64,000 nt of DNA, taken from NCBI GenBank assembly GCA_013365325.1, contig JABVXV010000221.1, forward strand, positions 1-64,000. Reading direction: 5' to 3'. This DNA is from Dipetalonema caudispina. Taxonomy: Eukaryota > Nematoda > Chromadorea > Rhabditida > Onchocercidae. The notes under the pieces were generated by a model. That model was not told where the DNA came from. It saw only the letters and a list, made by a program, of their open reading frames with translations, and searched no databases. Shown piece after piece: positions 24,017 through 36,991 of this stretch (positions are counted from its first letter, which is position 1; each line of letters opens with the position of its first letter). A program made the translations under genes and the position numbers.

Positions 24017-26740
24017 TCAAGCCACTACATATCTTTGATCACTACTGTTTTGACTGGATAATTCATGAAACGATTTGTTAAGCGCCTCAATTTCACGACT
24101 AGCCGTAATTAATGACCGTTTAATGTACGCCACTTCCATTAAAGTAATATTATCCATTCTTGCATGACATGATTCCACCTGTAAACTGGGCAAAAGCGGT
24201 TTTACTATAAAATTTAATTGTAACATAATTTATATGAAAACTTGCAAATCTTTTTTGCATCATCCATTTTATAGATTTCAACTGTATCTTAACTGATGTG
24301 TCATAATTTTCTTTTTAGTTAAATTAGTTATTCCTCCGTCTTTAAACTGAAATCTATTCTAGCATCTCATTTTCTCTCAATGCCTATAATACGATGGTGA
24401 TTGTGAGGGTCAGTAAAAAATGTGATAATAAAACTGGAAGCTAGCTGTAAGGAGACTGCCGCTATGATTTAAGTGGCCACGGTTCGGCGATCGAAATTTA
24501 TTATAGGTACTGCCGACCTCTTTCTTCAGAGATGAAAAAGAAGGAAAGGAAGTCCGAAAGGGGAGAGGGATAGGAGAGAAGAGAGACGAGGAAAATATCG
24601 CAGTATTTTCATTATTGTTCAGTGCAGGTTATGCTGTATAGACGGATAACAATGCGTATTCACTGACGCCTATAATGTGTATTTGCTTCCATCATCAACT
24701 ACTCGTGGTTGGTATATCTATTCAAAAATTACTCATCTGTCCATATATGCAAATATGACTGTGTATTGTTATTCCATTGTTGTGTAGTTTAAATTCAAAA
24801 TTGTTCAAAAATGCAATGCTAGGCGTCAAACATGAAGTTGGAACACCAAACGTCAGCTTAGATTGATAAAAGTAGAAGTTGCTGCTCACTTTTAACTTCT
24901 TTCAACCGATGTTATATATGACGTTGTAGATAGCTGTTAGGGATTTTTTGTTGGTAAATATAATTAAGATAATTTTTCATCCTCAAGTCGTTCTTTCTTT
25001 TCACCTAATAATCTAGTTGTAAATGTACCTGTCCCAAAAATTTAGTCGATGAATTGTTAAGCTTCACAGATCGCTTATCCCATAAGTCTTGTACATAAAC
25101 TCGTATCTGCAAAGAATAGTAATACTGTGAGAAACTACTTTTGCTCACTTAGGCATCGTTAATATAACTGTTTTGTTTCTAGAAAGATATTATATGTGCC
25201 AATGATTGGATAATTTAAATTATGGAGAATTATTATCTTAGGATTTATAGGGTAGGAGACTGACATCTACATATATATTAACTTCAGCTCTTAAAAAAAT
25301 ATATATTTGCAACATTCACAAAACGTTTTAAGCTAGTCTAAATAAATTTTGAAGTGAAGCGAAGATTACTTCATTTTCGGAGTCATTAAGAACCATTCAC
25401 TCTCAGGTAAATCTTTCATCCCTTGTTTCCTTATTCTTTCCATTTCTTACACTATTTATATTTACTACTGCCAATTATGCATGTATTATGTACTTGGAAA
25501 TGCATAAACGTTGCTCACTGTTTGGTGGATGAAATGATTTCCTGTTAGACATATAATATTTCTGTGCTAGAAAATTTAATAAGGTTTTGTTTTAATTTTG
25601 TGCTAGAAATAAAGTATTTTTATAAGGAAATCCATCAACAACGGAAAAAAGTCCCAAAAGTGCCTCAGTAAGTTGAAGCTTAATCGTTCTAAAAGTATCT
25701 TAACGCAAAATCTAACTTGAATTTTACATGGGGATTTCTTACCTTCTTCACTCTTTACCATTTACAGCAAAGGATAAGACATATCTTTTTTTTTTTTTGT
25801 GCTACAGCAATAATTGACTGAATATTCAGCATTTTTTGTAGATAACATTGACTTCTCATTTTGACTGGTAAAGTATTCAATATATAAATCAGGTCGAAGT
25901 AATGATCAAACTTTTCTAATGTTCGACAAAAATATTGTCTGTTCTTATGTAATATGTTCAAGTTCAAACCCTAAGAGATTCATTCCACTCATCCTAACCA
26001 AAAATGAAACTTCAAACCATATCGCTATCCGGAAGATCTTCTTTGGCATATTGTACGAACATATGAGCTATTTCTAAATAAAATCGTGGCACTTGTCCAA
26101 ATGCATTAGTTCCACTTTCCGCTACCACAAGTTTTTTCAATTCCTCCACACATAACCATTCTGGTGGCTATAAATGAAAAAAAAAAAAAAAAAAAGAAAG
26201 AAAATCTCTTTTAAAATAGAAACAATATTAATGCAAACACAACTTTTTAGATAATATGGTCACATAACCAGAGTTTTTGGACTGTATCACAGCTGCATAA
26301 CAATTATCAATTATGATAAGTAAAAGTAATTATTAGAATACGAAAACCAAAACCAACAATGATAATGCATTTCCGACGTTTTCTTAAAGTAACTGCTACC
26401 CAGAGTGGTACCCAAATAGGCATGCCAGCTTCGAATGGCCCAATATCACCGCTTATCAGACGTAATTCATCCAAGCTAAACTGAGGATTTATCTGTAAAA
26501 TGAAACACGTTTTCAAAAAAATGTTAAATTTATTTTTTGTTTTGAAACTTAGATTTTTCTCCTAAAAAATTAGTTGAATTTTTTATTACAAAGATAATGC
26601 ATCAACAATAGGTTAAATGTTATTTGCACCTGAAAACATCTGAAGATTTTGCATAACAAGAAAAAAAAAAAAAAAAACATAAAATAAACCTGGATCCATT
26701 CATTACCAGCAAGAAATTCACATTGCTCCGGCGTCATCAT
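24017..26740 (-). CDS. psf-2: GINS complex subunit PSF2
   Basis: One of four GINS subunits, which with CDC-45 and MCM2-7 form the CMG replicative helicase in the nucleus. Five exons, all phase 0: 26740-26690, 26492-26358, 26167-26018, 25106-25029, 24178-24017, total 191 residues (human PSF2 185). Diagnostic segments are PEQCEFLAGNEW at the start, NPQFSLDELRLISGDIGPF then VPLWVAVTLRKRRKC (residues about 20-58), PPEWL at about 63, VQDLWDKR and RMDNITLMEV near the C-terminus. All align with the PSF2 family. The first of two adjacent ATG codons is taken as start; the second would remove one residue. A TTTCAG acceptor-like site lies 37 nt upstream. The 850-bp last intron carries a polypurine tract. 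Confidence 0.95.
24526..24598 (+). repeat. Polypurine tract in a psf-2 intron
   Basis: The plus strand is almost all A and G over about 70 bases, with few interruptions. It is low-complexity sequence and could in principle adopt triplex-type structure. Confidence 0.7.
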
Positions 26741-26777
26741 TACCTAATCCAGCACTTCTACTTCCACTTATTTTCTG

Positions 26778-26783
26778 CTGAAA
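26778..26783 (-). promoter_or_regulatory. Probable trans-splice acceptor of psf-2
   Basis: TTTCAG on the minus strand, 37 nt before the psf-2 start codon, in an AT-rich context typical of nematode acceptors. Confidence 0.4.
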
Positions 26784-29700
26784 TTTTTACCTTAAGGACT
26801 AAATATGATAATATTACGCTTAATATTTTAGAAAAAAGAAAGAAAAGAAACAAAACTATAAATAAAGTAAACAAAAATATCAACTATCTAGCAATAAACC
26901 GAACTTTCATTTCATGCAGAAGATGTGCATAATAGTTATTAATTTAACATGAAATAAGCTAATATCTAATTAAGTATTGAAAATATGCATATAAAACGCA
27001 TATATACATAAGACAAAAAGAGGTACGAATTATTAATTAGTTTGTAAAATTACGTCAAAACGAATAGTTTAATCGGAAAGGCGCGCAATTATCATATTTG
27101 AATAATAATACAAATAGCGCGAAAAGACGCTCGCATAGTCGTAACACAGATGACAAATGACTTAGAAAGTATCCCATCCGTTTCCATATATGGAAATGGT
27201 TACAAATGGGTTATTTTAATAATCCGATCAGACTTTTTATAAAATTAATTAAAATTTAAAAAATAGGGAAATTTTTGCATTTCATAAATAGGACAGATTA
27301 TTTATTAATTAATAATTTGTAATTGTTATATTCTTTCGCTGAAATAATTTCCAGTTTTGTCAAACGTGCACGAAAAGTAATTGATAGAGAAGCAGAAAAA
27401 TACTTTTATTTCAATACTGACTATAAATTTTAACTCAAATTATTTTAAAATAACTTTTTTAAATGATGAAACAATAACAGTGTCCATATAAACAATAAGA
27501 TGCATATCATCTGAATATTCCGTTAGTTCCTGTATAACATATCAAATATCTCCATATAATTGCATATTGATCACGTATTTGATCCTTCCCAAGAAGATAT
27601 TAGACATAATTAAGACTTAAATATGATTTATCTGATTTGAAATTTTACCAGTGCAAACATTGATATCATCCAATCTGACGTATCATTCAGATCTGTGCTG
27701 TATTTATTCAAGAAAAATAAGAGATAACCCGATTTTACGAGGTTATGTTAATCAAAAAAACCAAGAAACAAGCAAACTACCAATCCCAATTTTATGCATG
27801 GGAAAAGTTTTCCTATCAGTAATGAAACATAGTTATAAGCTGAAATCTGTTACTTCTTATCAACCTCGTCATTAACAATCCAAAGAAATTTTCATATTGT
27901 CATTCATGTGACCATCTCCATCTTTTGACCTTATTTCGCTAATATTTATCACGTCTGTTTATAAGACTTATCATTTATAAATGCATGAATCCCATGCCTT
28001 CATTTGAAAAATCGGATTTGCTTTATTTTTCACATTTAAATCTAACCGAATATAGCTTACTAATCATTTGGATATTATTAAGACAACAAAATCAGTTATT
28101 AACACGACCGAATATTCGCTGCTATTTTTATTAACATATAATTAAACTTGCAATAAAATTGGATGAAGATTTTTCTCCTTGTATCGAACATATCAATAAT
28201 ATGGAAATACCGGTCATTTCACCATCTTTCCAGAAATTCTAAATTCGTCTAATCTAAAATAGACAACTAATTTTGCATTTTGAATCGACTTTCATTCAAC
28301 TTTGATAATTTTTCTATTTCTACTACAGCTCCCTATAATTAATTTATATGCTATATTGTATATTTGATATCTGAAAGTGTATTTGATTATGTTCGATATT
28401 TCAGTGAAATCTAATAATCACAGGACTTATAAAATATCAATAAAAATATGTGACAGGGATGAAAAAGATGAATCGAGAAGGTAGTACCCGAATAAAGATG
28501 AAAAAAATTAATCGAAAAGAAAACATAATACAATTCAATATTAACAGACTACTAAGTTGAGAATAAATTTCTAACTTCGTAAACTGCATTTCGAATTGTA
28601 GTGTTCAATTATCAACTTAAACTTTTTCTTATCATTTCTTTTTTTTTCTTTAAAAGTGTTAAATTCCTTTGCATTACCAGTCCTTTTTCTTAGATGAACT
28701 AAAATGTTTTCATCACAAAAAAAAAAAATTGGGAAAAAAAGCTTATATATGTATAAATGATCCTACAATAAATGGTGATATCACCGAAACAGGAAAATTA
28801 ATAAAAATCGCCTGGAAAAAAGGAAAAAAGAAATAATAAAGTAATGAAGGCTTATAACAAACCGTTAGAGATAAATTAGCAATAACAATCCAGAAGAGAA
28901 AAACCGGTTAAAGATAAGGACAGTTCCCAATGCAATACAAATATAACAATAATATTTGAAGAAGGAAAGACGACAGAAATATACAAAGAATTCGAAAATA
29001 TAATTAAAATAAGAATGAAGTTTAAAAAAAAGGAAAAAACTTATACAAAGTAAAGACATGAAGATCGTTGAAATTTAGCATCCTTGATTTTTTTGAGAGA
29101 GATTTCTTATGTCTATATTTCATATAAGAATTGTATAGTAATAACAGAAAATTACATTATATATTTTTAGATCTGCCAAATAAGCTATTGCTATAATGAA
29201 CTATTAAAGTTGTTAAATTGTTTAATAGAAAAAGAATAGGATGCTGGAGATTTTAAGTATTGTGAGTAATTTAAATCACATATATTCAATCATATTACTG
29301 GGAAAATATGCTGGATTAAATGATTGCAAAGGACAATCATGAAATGAAAAAAATTAAGATGAAATATTACTTGCAAAATACTTGCACAAATATAACTTCG
29401 ATATTCATTCAAATTCACTATCTTCCTTACAGCAAAAACATCACAAGCATAATGTAAATTAACAAGAAAAAGATCAAAAGCCATGTAAAAACAATTGCAC
29501 GACAAACTTTTGGATAAAAATGAATTCTATCGAATATGATAACAGATCGGACCATTCAATGAAATATTAAATACATAAAATGATTGAGACATAAAAGATC
29601 ATATAAACGATTATCCCAACCAATTATTCAATAAATCTACCAATCAGAATTACTGTACTACTTATATCACTGGTCAGGTAATGAAGGAATCCGTCAATAT

Positions 29701-30213
29701 AGCCCGTACTGATTGACTACAATCAATGATAATTATTCAGCATCGCAAGAAACATTTTAATATTACAATAGTTAAATACCCTGGCAATGCATACATGAGA
29801 ACTTATAACCTATAACCTGTTGGCGATTAAGAAGACAGATAATACATCATTGTCCCTTAGTGATAACAGGTAATAATGCCATGCATGCAGGCTGCATGCG
29901 TTCCATGAATGTGTTTAACGATTAATGGTGTGTCAGCAATGATTGAATCAATATATCAACAAATATATGAAATTTATACACAACCACTCATGAATGCCCT
30001 CTGTATTTTGTCAGCATCTAAAATAAAAAAAAAAGGAAGAAACGGTGTATCAAAGATAGTGTTATAAAACAGAGAAAAAGCAAAGGCAAATGAAAGAAAT
30101 AAATCTTCTAAGAATAACAATTGAAAGCGGAACATGAAAATAAACAAAAGTATAGTAATCCACAATAAAAGACTAAAGAACCGATTATCAGCTATAGTTT
30201 GAAAAATACATCG
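26784..30213. other. AT-rich spacer between psf-2 and the SPPL2-like gene
   Basis: About 3.4 kb with many A and T runs and only short open frames. No conserved exon, tRNA or repeat family was recognised on either strand. It should include the psf-2 promoter and the 3' UTR of the SPPL2-like gene. Confidence 0.6.
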
Positions 30214-33200
30214 TCAAATTTCCCTTTCGCGTGTATCAGATGGTGAAGCTGCTGGTAATGACGTTACAGCAAATGCATTAAAACCAGTAATACCAGAATT
30301 AAGACCACTAGCTGTATCTGCTGCAGAATTTCGCAAAACATGAGGATTCTGAAAATTCCTTCTTTCTCTAATTCGATGAAAATCACAGAAATGTCAAAGG
30401 AACTGACCAATATTTACGTCATTCAACTCATAAAAGTGTTCCCCAAGGCATGAAATTTTATCTAGAATTTATAAGAACCAAGAACTGATAATTTAAGCAA
30501 AATGAACGATCCTGAAACCTACTTCATCAGCAGACTTTATTTCTCATCGTAGGCAAAAAAGAGCGAAATGTAAATCAGTAGCTCTAACCACAAACTAATC
30601 ACTTCTCTCTTAAAGTAATCAACAGTGCAATTAATCTCGCCAGACAGACAGGAATATTCTTCACACGACTAAAAGAAATTACGAAGAACTAATATCACAC
30701 AGACCACGTATATGCATTAAACAAACTTATCACTACATGAATTATATAGTGCTAGTAAAAGTAGCAAAATGAACATTATTTCCAATCGAATCTTCTGTTC
30801 CTTTTTTTTTCTTACTTTTATTAGAAAATTTCAATAGCTTGACTAAAATATGCACAAATTTGATTTCGACGGAAATTTTTTAAAACGTAACAACGCTAGT
30901 AACCTCAGATTTCGCAAAATCTCCAATCCAAAGAAGTTTAAACTCTCGCCGAATCAGTGCAAGTATGATAATTGGTCCTAATGTAAAAGGTATCAAATAA
31001 ATTAAAGCAGGTTGTGCGGTTTCCATCAACGTTAAAGCGATGAATGTTACAATAAGACCAATTCCATAACCTGAAAAAATGGTCAAATTTAAGAATTTCC
31101 TTTTAAAATTCATTTTACTGCAAACAACTATTTTTACCTTTAAAATGATTTTTTTAGAGCAAAATGAATTTAATACATTCGCAAAGGCAAATAAATATAT
31201 ACACAAGGTAGGGAAAGTAGAATATATTTATACATGTAAATGGAATTAGCAAAGCTTGAAATTAAGGAAAAAATAACCAACCAATAATTGAAAGAAATCC
31301 ATAAAGATAACGTGTGCGAACAACGAAATCGACAGTAAAGCAAAAACAGATCAGATAACCTATTTAAAAAAGAAAAAATGATGTTCGAGTGACTAGGAAT
31401 CACAGTAAATTACACCAACATAATTATTCATCGACTGCGTTAAAATTAATTCACTGGATCATTGGGAAAATGAACCTTACCTAAGATGCTATCTGACTGT
31501 GTCTAATGCACTATATTGTTTGTGCTGTTAATATCTAATAAAAAATTCAAATAGAACTTTAGGAAATCGGAATTCTCATTAATTTGACTAACATATTAAA
31601 AAACAATAAGTTTTATTCCTGCACTTAAATGTGCTTCACGATAAGTTCCATGGATAACAAGGCATTTTATCCATCATGATGAGTGATGAAATAGCTCAAG
31701 TCAGTTAATGCGGAGGTAAATTTTAGACTGAAAAACTATCATTATTAGCTTGGGAAAAAATTTCGGATAGAAAGCTATCACCATTACTTCTTTTGTTTTC
31801 GTAGTAGTAGCTAAAAAGCAAAGTTATAAAATTATGTGTTTAGATAAACACTAACCAGGTACTATAACATCACCCAATCCAAGTATTACTGGATGAAATT
31901 CCTTTTCGATTTCTAAATCAATGCATGAAATCATCGAATCGCTTAATCGTGGCACTTGGAAAAGCATCGGGAACTGCAAATATATCATATATTGAAAAAC
32001 AGCTTCAACTTTTTCTAACCTTTTAAATAATTTATTCTAAATAACAATATGATCCGGAAATCTCAGAATTCAATTTATTTTTTGTAGAATTTCTGGGGAT
32101 AAGGATACCTTTTCTGGTATATCAGTGTTAATTGGTGCTATAGGATAACCACCACTTGTTTTTGAACAGTCCGTTCCAGCAGCAACCTGCAAACAATAAA
32201 AATAGACAAAAAGTAATATGATAAATTTGTGAGAAGGAGACAAACACAAATACAATTTATGTAAAAAATAAGAAAAAGCAGAAATTTATATAACTGCGAA
32301 TAATCTGCTGACAATAACTTTACCTCAATCATCACGGAACATCCATTTTTGGTTAGAAAAGGTGTGATAAATACCATAAATATATCATACACAAACATGC
32401 ACATCAGAAGAACTGTTAACCACTAAAAACATTATTTAACAACGAAAAAAAATCGTGATTCAAATTAAATTTTATCATAGGTATATAATATATCATACTG
32501 GATGTCTTCTTTCCTTTTTTCAAATTATTTAACGCGCCACTATGATTTGCCTTATTACCGAGAAACATACGTGGCCAATATCCTCCTGATCGATCTTTTG
32601 TGAAAGTGAGAGGTAATAAAATTTACCATTGATGGTCACAATTTTTCGAGATTTCAATCAATAATTCTATATATTTCCAAATCTCTCGAAGTTACTTTTA
32701 CTTTTTATAAAATTTGAAAGTATTTTACCATCAAATTCGGGAATCGAATGCCTTTCAAAATATGGATGCAAACAGCAATGTTGATGAAATCAAGTAGTAC
32801 AAATGCATATGGATTACGCCGGAATACAAACCAGCTGATACAAAATGATGCTGCACAGAAAAAAATCACAACAGACATCACAAGTGGTCGCTCGATGCAA
32901 CACTCGTAGTTGAATAAATCCCGCCGGAATATCGACTGTGTTACGTCATTCATCGAAATACAAATCTTAAATAACTTTTTCATAAAATGAAAATTACATT
33001 TTGCTGAGAAAGATACCGCTATATAAAACCAAGCCATGGATTACTTGATGAATCTCACAGATATGCGTACAATACCCCAGACATCATATATTACCCAGCT
33101 CTTGAACATCAATATGTTCCAATGGGGACCACGAAATTTCCAAATTTTCACTATTCGAACTTGAATATCTCTAAGTCTCTAACCAACGCCTGCTATCGTT

Positions 33201-36200
33201 CGTTACTATCGCTTTTCAAAGTGAAGTATAAAGGACCAGTTTAAATCAATCGAATAAATGAACAAGCAACAAATTGATTCTCAACTTCTATTACAACTGT
33301 ATTCAATTATTAATAGTCGCAAAGTTACCCGACAGTGGCCACATTTGCATATAGATCCAAGTAATGCCGTTAAACAGCGATGAATACTAAATGTGCCAAT
33401 GATTGCAAGTAGTACGTTGAAAATGTATACTGCAAAATTTGACATTATTACACAATTGTGAATTTCTTCCTCTCCCGTCAACTCATACTCATTATTTCAC
33501 TTAATTTGAAAAGTTCAGGATGTAAGTTTACGTTAGTTCAGGGATTAATTCAGGAAAACTTACGTTAGTTTATCAGTTTATTGGTCCTTCCCGAAAAATC
33601 TTCAATCCCATAGAACATATAACTACAGTGCATTAAAATGTCGAGCAAAAAAGAAAAAAATATAAAAAGAAATAAAAATAAAAAAATCAACAAACAATTG
33701 TTTAAAATGATAAATGAAGGATATTCACTTACCCATAACACCGCGAAAATAGAAACCAAGCATTAAAACACCAACAACAACAAGCATCACAACGATAATA
33801 AATAAGCAGTTTGTTGAAGTTGTCATTTGTTCATCATTTGGACAACTTCTTGATTTCTGTACATGATTTTCGGTAGTCGAAATCTGGTGAGATCCACGCA
33901 AAGTACCAGTCTCTTCATATCTAAATAATAATCATCCTCAGTTGAGCAATCTTGATGGATTCAGTAATCAGTATTCTATAAACAATTCTGAATAATCAAA
34001 CATTCGCAAATAATCTTAGCGTAGTTGGCAATCAGTATTCAACAACCAGATGATTAAGAAATACCAGTCAACAAATAAGCATAAGAAGATCCGTTATCAA
34101 TAAAGTTAATTAGATCAATAAAGAAAATTTTGCGAATAATCTTATGAAATTACTACTCCTAACATGATCATTAATCAGCAATCCTAAATAACTTTGTTTT
34201 AAAGCACTCCTAAACAACCTTAAAAATTAACTTACTATCAATCACAGAAATAATTAATTTGTCTGAAAAAGATATTCAAAAATATTTCATATCTTTGTAA
34301 TTTGCGCAAAAATGAAAGAAAAAAAAAGTAACATTTTTCGAAGGGCAGCCCAGTAACCACCTACTGTAACGCAAAATACAGCTATAAGCCAAATAATTAA
34401 CATGGATATATCCCATCGCGGATTCAGCGGTTTATAGAATTGTAGTAATAATTCTCTTCCACTTCTATCGTTACTCGATTTCTGAAGCATGCTATGTTTC
34501 GGTATATAATCATTAAAAGATCTCACTGTTTATAACAAAAAGAGATATTATAAGAATATGTTGAAAGCAGGACAATATGTTAGCCTGGCTCTGATACTTT
34601 CAATTCAAGTGCTTTTTACTATCGTACTTTATAACACCGAAACTCTTTTATCAGGGTTTCTTTAAGTACGTATGACTTATTTATTCTTTCATCAAAAAAA
34701 TTACAAAACTCAGTTATAGATTGGTAGATTATTTATATAAAAGATGCCACCATATTTCGGTGGGAGCACTGACCCGAGTTACTGGCAGTATCATCAGAAT
34801 AATTAAGAGTGCTTTAGAATTTGGAATACAGCGAATCATTTGCTAATTCTAAGATAATTCTCAAAATCTAATATTAGACTTATGGGATCCAAATACAAAT
34901 TGAATTACCAGCAATTCGTCGAAGAATGTAGCCCTGTACATGAAAAATGTCGGCAGCTTGCTAGACTGATTGAAATCCGGATCATAAAATTCGGAAAACT
35001 AGAAAATAAGTCTCCTTTTAAAAGGATTATAAGAATTGCAAAATATTAATTGTAATTTCTAGATTTTAATCAGTTTCTTCAGAACAAGAAAAATATATGA
35101 TCTTAAGGATATTTTTTCCAATTCAAAGTTGTAAGTAATTTACCAAGTAATCTGCCCATTTGGTGACGTATTTTTGACCTTTATCAACGAGAATAATGGC
35201 AGCACTAGCATGTCTTGAAGCCAACTGGTTTACCTGAACAAAGATGAATATGTACACAAATTAAAACAAACATCATTACAGTATCGAAATCAACATAGCT
35301 AACGAAAGTCTTGAAAAAACCTTCAAGACTTTTAATAAAATCACCAACAAATTCCAATACGATATTATTAGTGGTGGAAGAATGCGTAACAGTGGGAACA
35401 CAACTGGATACTTTGCCGTATCCATTACACAAAACAACCTTCAGTTATTTCATTCAATGATCTTGCTGATTGGATTGTCCGTATTTTTTTGATAACCAAC
35501 CCAAGAGTGGCTTCTCGGTAAAAGCTATTAAGAAAATAATCTCGCAATGCTGTATTGCGATAAAAGGTTAGATTTTGTTGGACACATGAATAGCTTAAGC
35601 TAATGATTACAGCTCATATAAATAAACTAATAAGATAAAAATTACTGGTGCACTTACTTCATACTGTAAAGCTCCCTTGAAGCTTGTGTTGTTCATAACA
35701 AAGGGAATTGCACAACGACCATCTTCGATTTTCAGACGATAATTTAATGCTGCCGCTTGCTTCTCTAGCAAGACTGGTTTACCTTTGTTGCAAACATTAG
35801 TATTATTAACAATTCCACCCCACCAACCGAGTCGTAACACCTCCTAAAATAAATTTGAGACCTTACAACATTATTGATATAGTATGGCCAGATAACTGCT
35901 CATATATAAAATCATTTAACTTTCATATCTCCCTTACCTAACTTTTATATCTCAGCAAAACCTGGAAGTGAAGCAGAACATGTAAACATCAAGACTTACT
36001 TCAAATTAAAAGAAAGAAAGAAATGTTAAAATGAAGGAAAAGAAGATCAATTCAATAGTTTTTCAAATACTCTGCCACATTAACAAACGTATTCAACGCA
36101 TAGCTAAAAAAAATTTGACTAAAATAAAAGAAAGAAAAAAACAATACGAAGAAGCAATTTTAATAGTTCGTTGCATAAAGAACCAACGGCATTTTTGATG

Positions 36201-36991
36201 TCTTTTGCTATCTGCTGCACTCGCCATTGCTCATAATTAACGCAGAATGTCTGATTTTTTTGAGTAAATTCATTCTTGACAAATAGATAAGCATAACTTG
36301 AATCGTAATATCCACGTGCTTTCTCAAAATCACAATTATAGAACTTGTTAATTAAAATAATCGAAGATATTCCACAACCTTTACAGCTAAATAAAGATGA
36401 ATTTTATCAAAAATGTAGTATCAATTACTTCTCATATATCATGAAATCAGGAAAGACAGAATGAGCTAAAATAAAAAATGTTTCAATCTTTTCTATGCAT
36501 GTTTGATGGTATTTTTGTGAAGTTTTTGCCTTTTATCCTTTTTCAGTTGAAACAATCGGAAGAACAAAGAATCGTAGTCTTTGTGAGTGTTTTAAACTTG
36601 AAAATTACGACTAAAAACAATAATTATTTTGTGCGCATGAATTAATGCACCTGCATAAAAGAAGAGAAAACAAAAGGTAAAGGGAAAATTATAAGTTGCT
36701 TGCACAACTTCATACATTTCTCAAAAAAAAGGATTTTTAGCTGAAAAAAAGAAGGAAAAAAAGGAAACAACTAAATTCTAATGTCGAAAAAATTGAGAAA
36801 AAAATGTCTATTACTTAAGTATACCTTACTTAATATTATTTCAATTATTTACAAACAAAATTTAAAAAGGTTACACCTCATTTTTAAAAAAATCATTAAG
36901 AAACAAAAAAAGGAAGAAAAATACTTACAACTATATCATATCCATAAATGATAAAAAAGATAATATTGCCAATGATATGCTGCCGCATCAT
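30214..36991 (-). CDS. Signal peptide peptidase-like protease (SPPL2 type)
   Basis: Multi-pass GxGD aspartyl protease that cleaves type II membrane-protein stubs within the bilayer; SPPL2 members act in endosomes and lysosomes. Fourteen phase-consistent exons give 614 residues: 36991-36929, 36343-36188, 35843-35658, 35233-35144, 34481-34333, 33920-33733, 33429-33329, 32965-32729, 32422-32324, 32186-32109, 31973-31856, 31359-31282, 31070-30904, 30348-30214. It shows a short hydrophobic signal-like N-terminus, a cysteine-containing lumenal PA-like region with possible N-glycosylation sites (NNT, NTS), then several membrane segments. Both catalytic motifs are intact: YD in CMFVYDIFMVFITPF and GLGD in ILGLGDVIVPG, followed by the PAL motif in QPALIYL. 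The tail is Ser/Ala-rich and polar. The ectodomain favours SPPL2 over SPP or SPPL3. Exons 2 and 5 have weak or alternative acceptors, so residues near these joins are uncertain. Confidence 0.88.

Noticed and set aside
24017..24226. Start of a separate small protein at 24226
   Set aside because: The frame is the last exon of psf-2; residues upstream of the acceptor at 24178 are intron.
34482..34526. Extending SPPL2-like exon 5 upstream to the acceptor near 34526
   Set aside because: That acceptor would put a TGA stop in frame after the phase-0 end of exon 4; the TTCAG at 34482 keeps the frame open.
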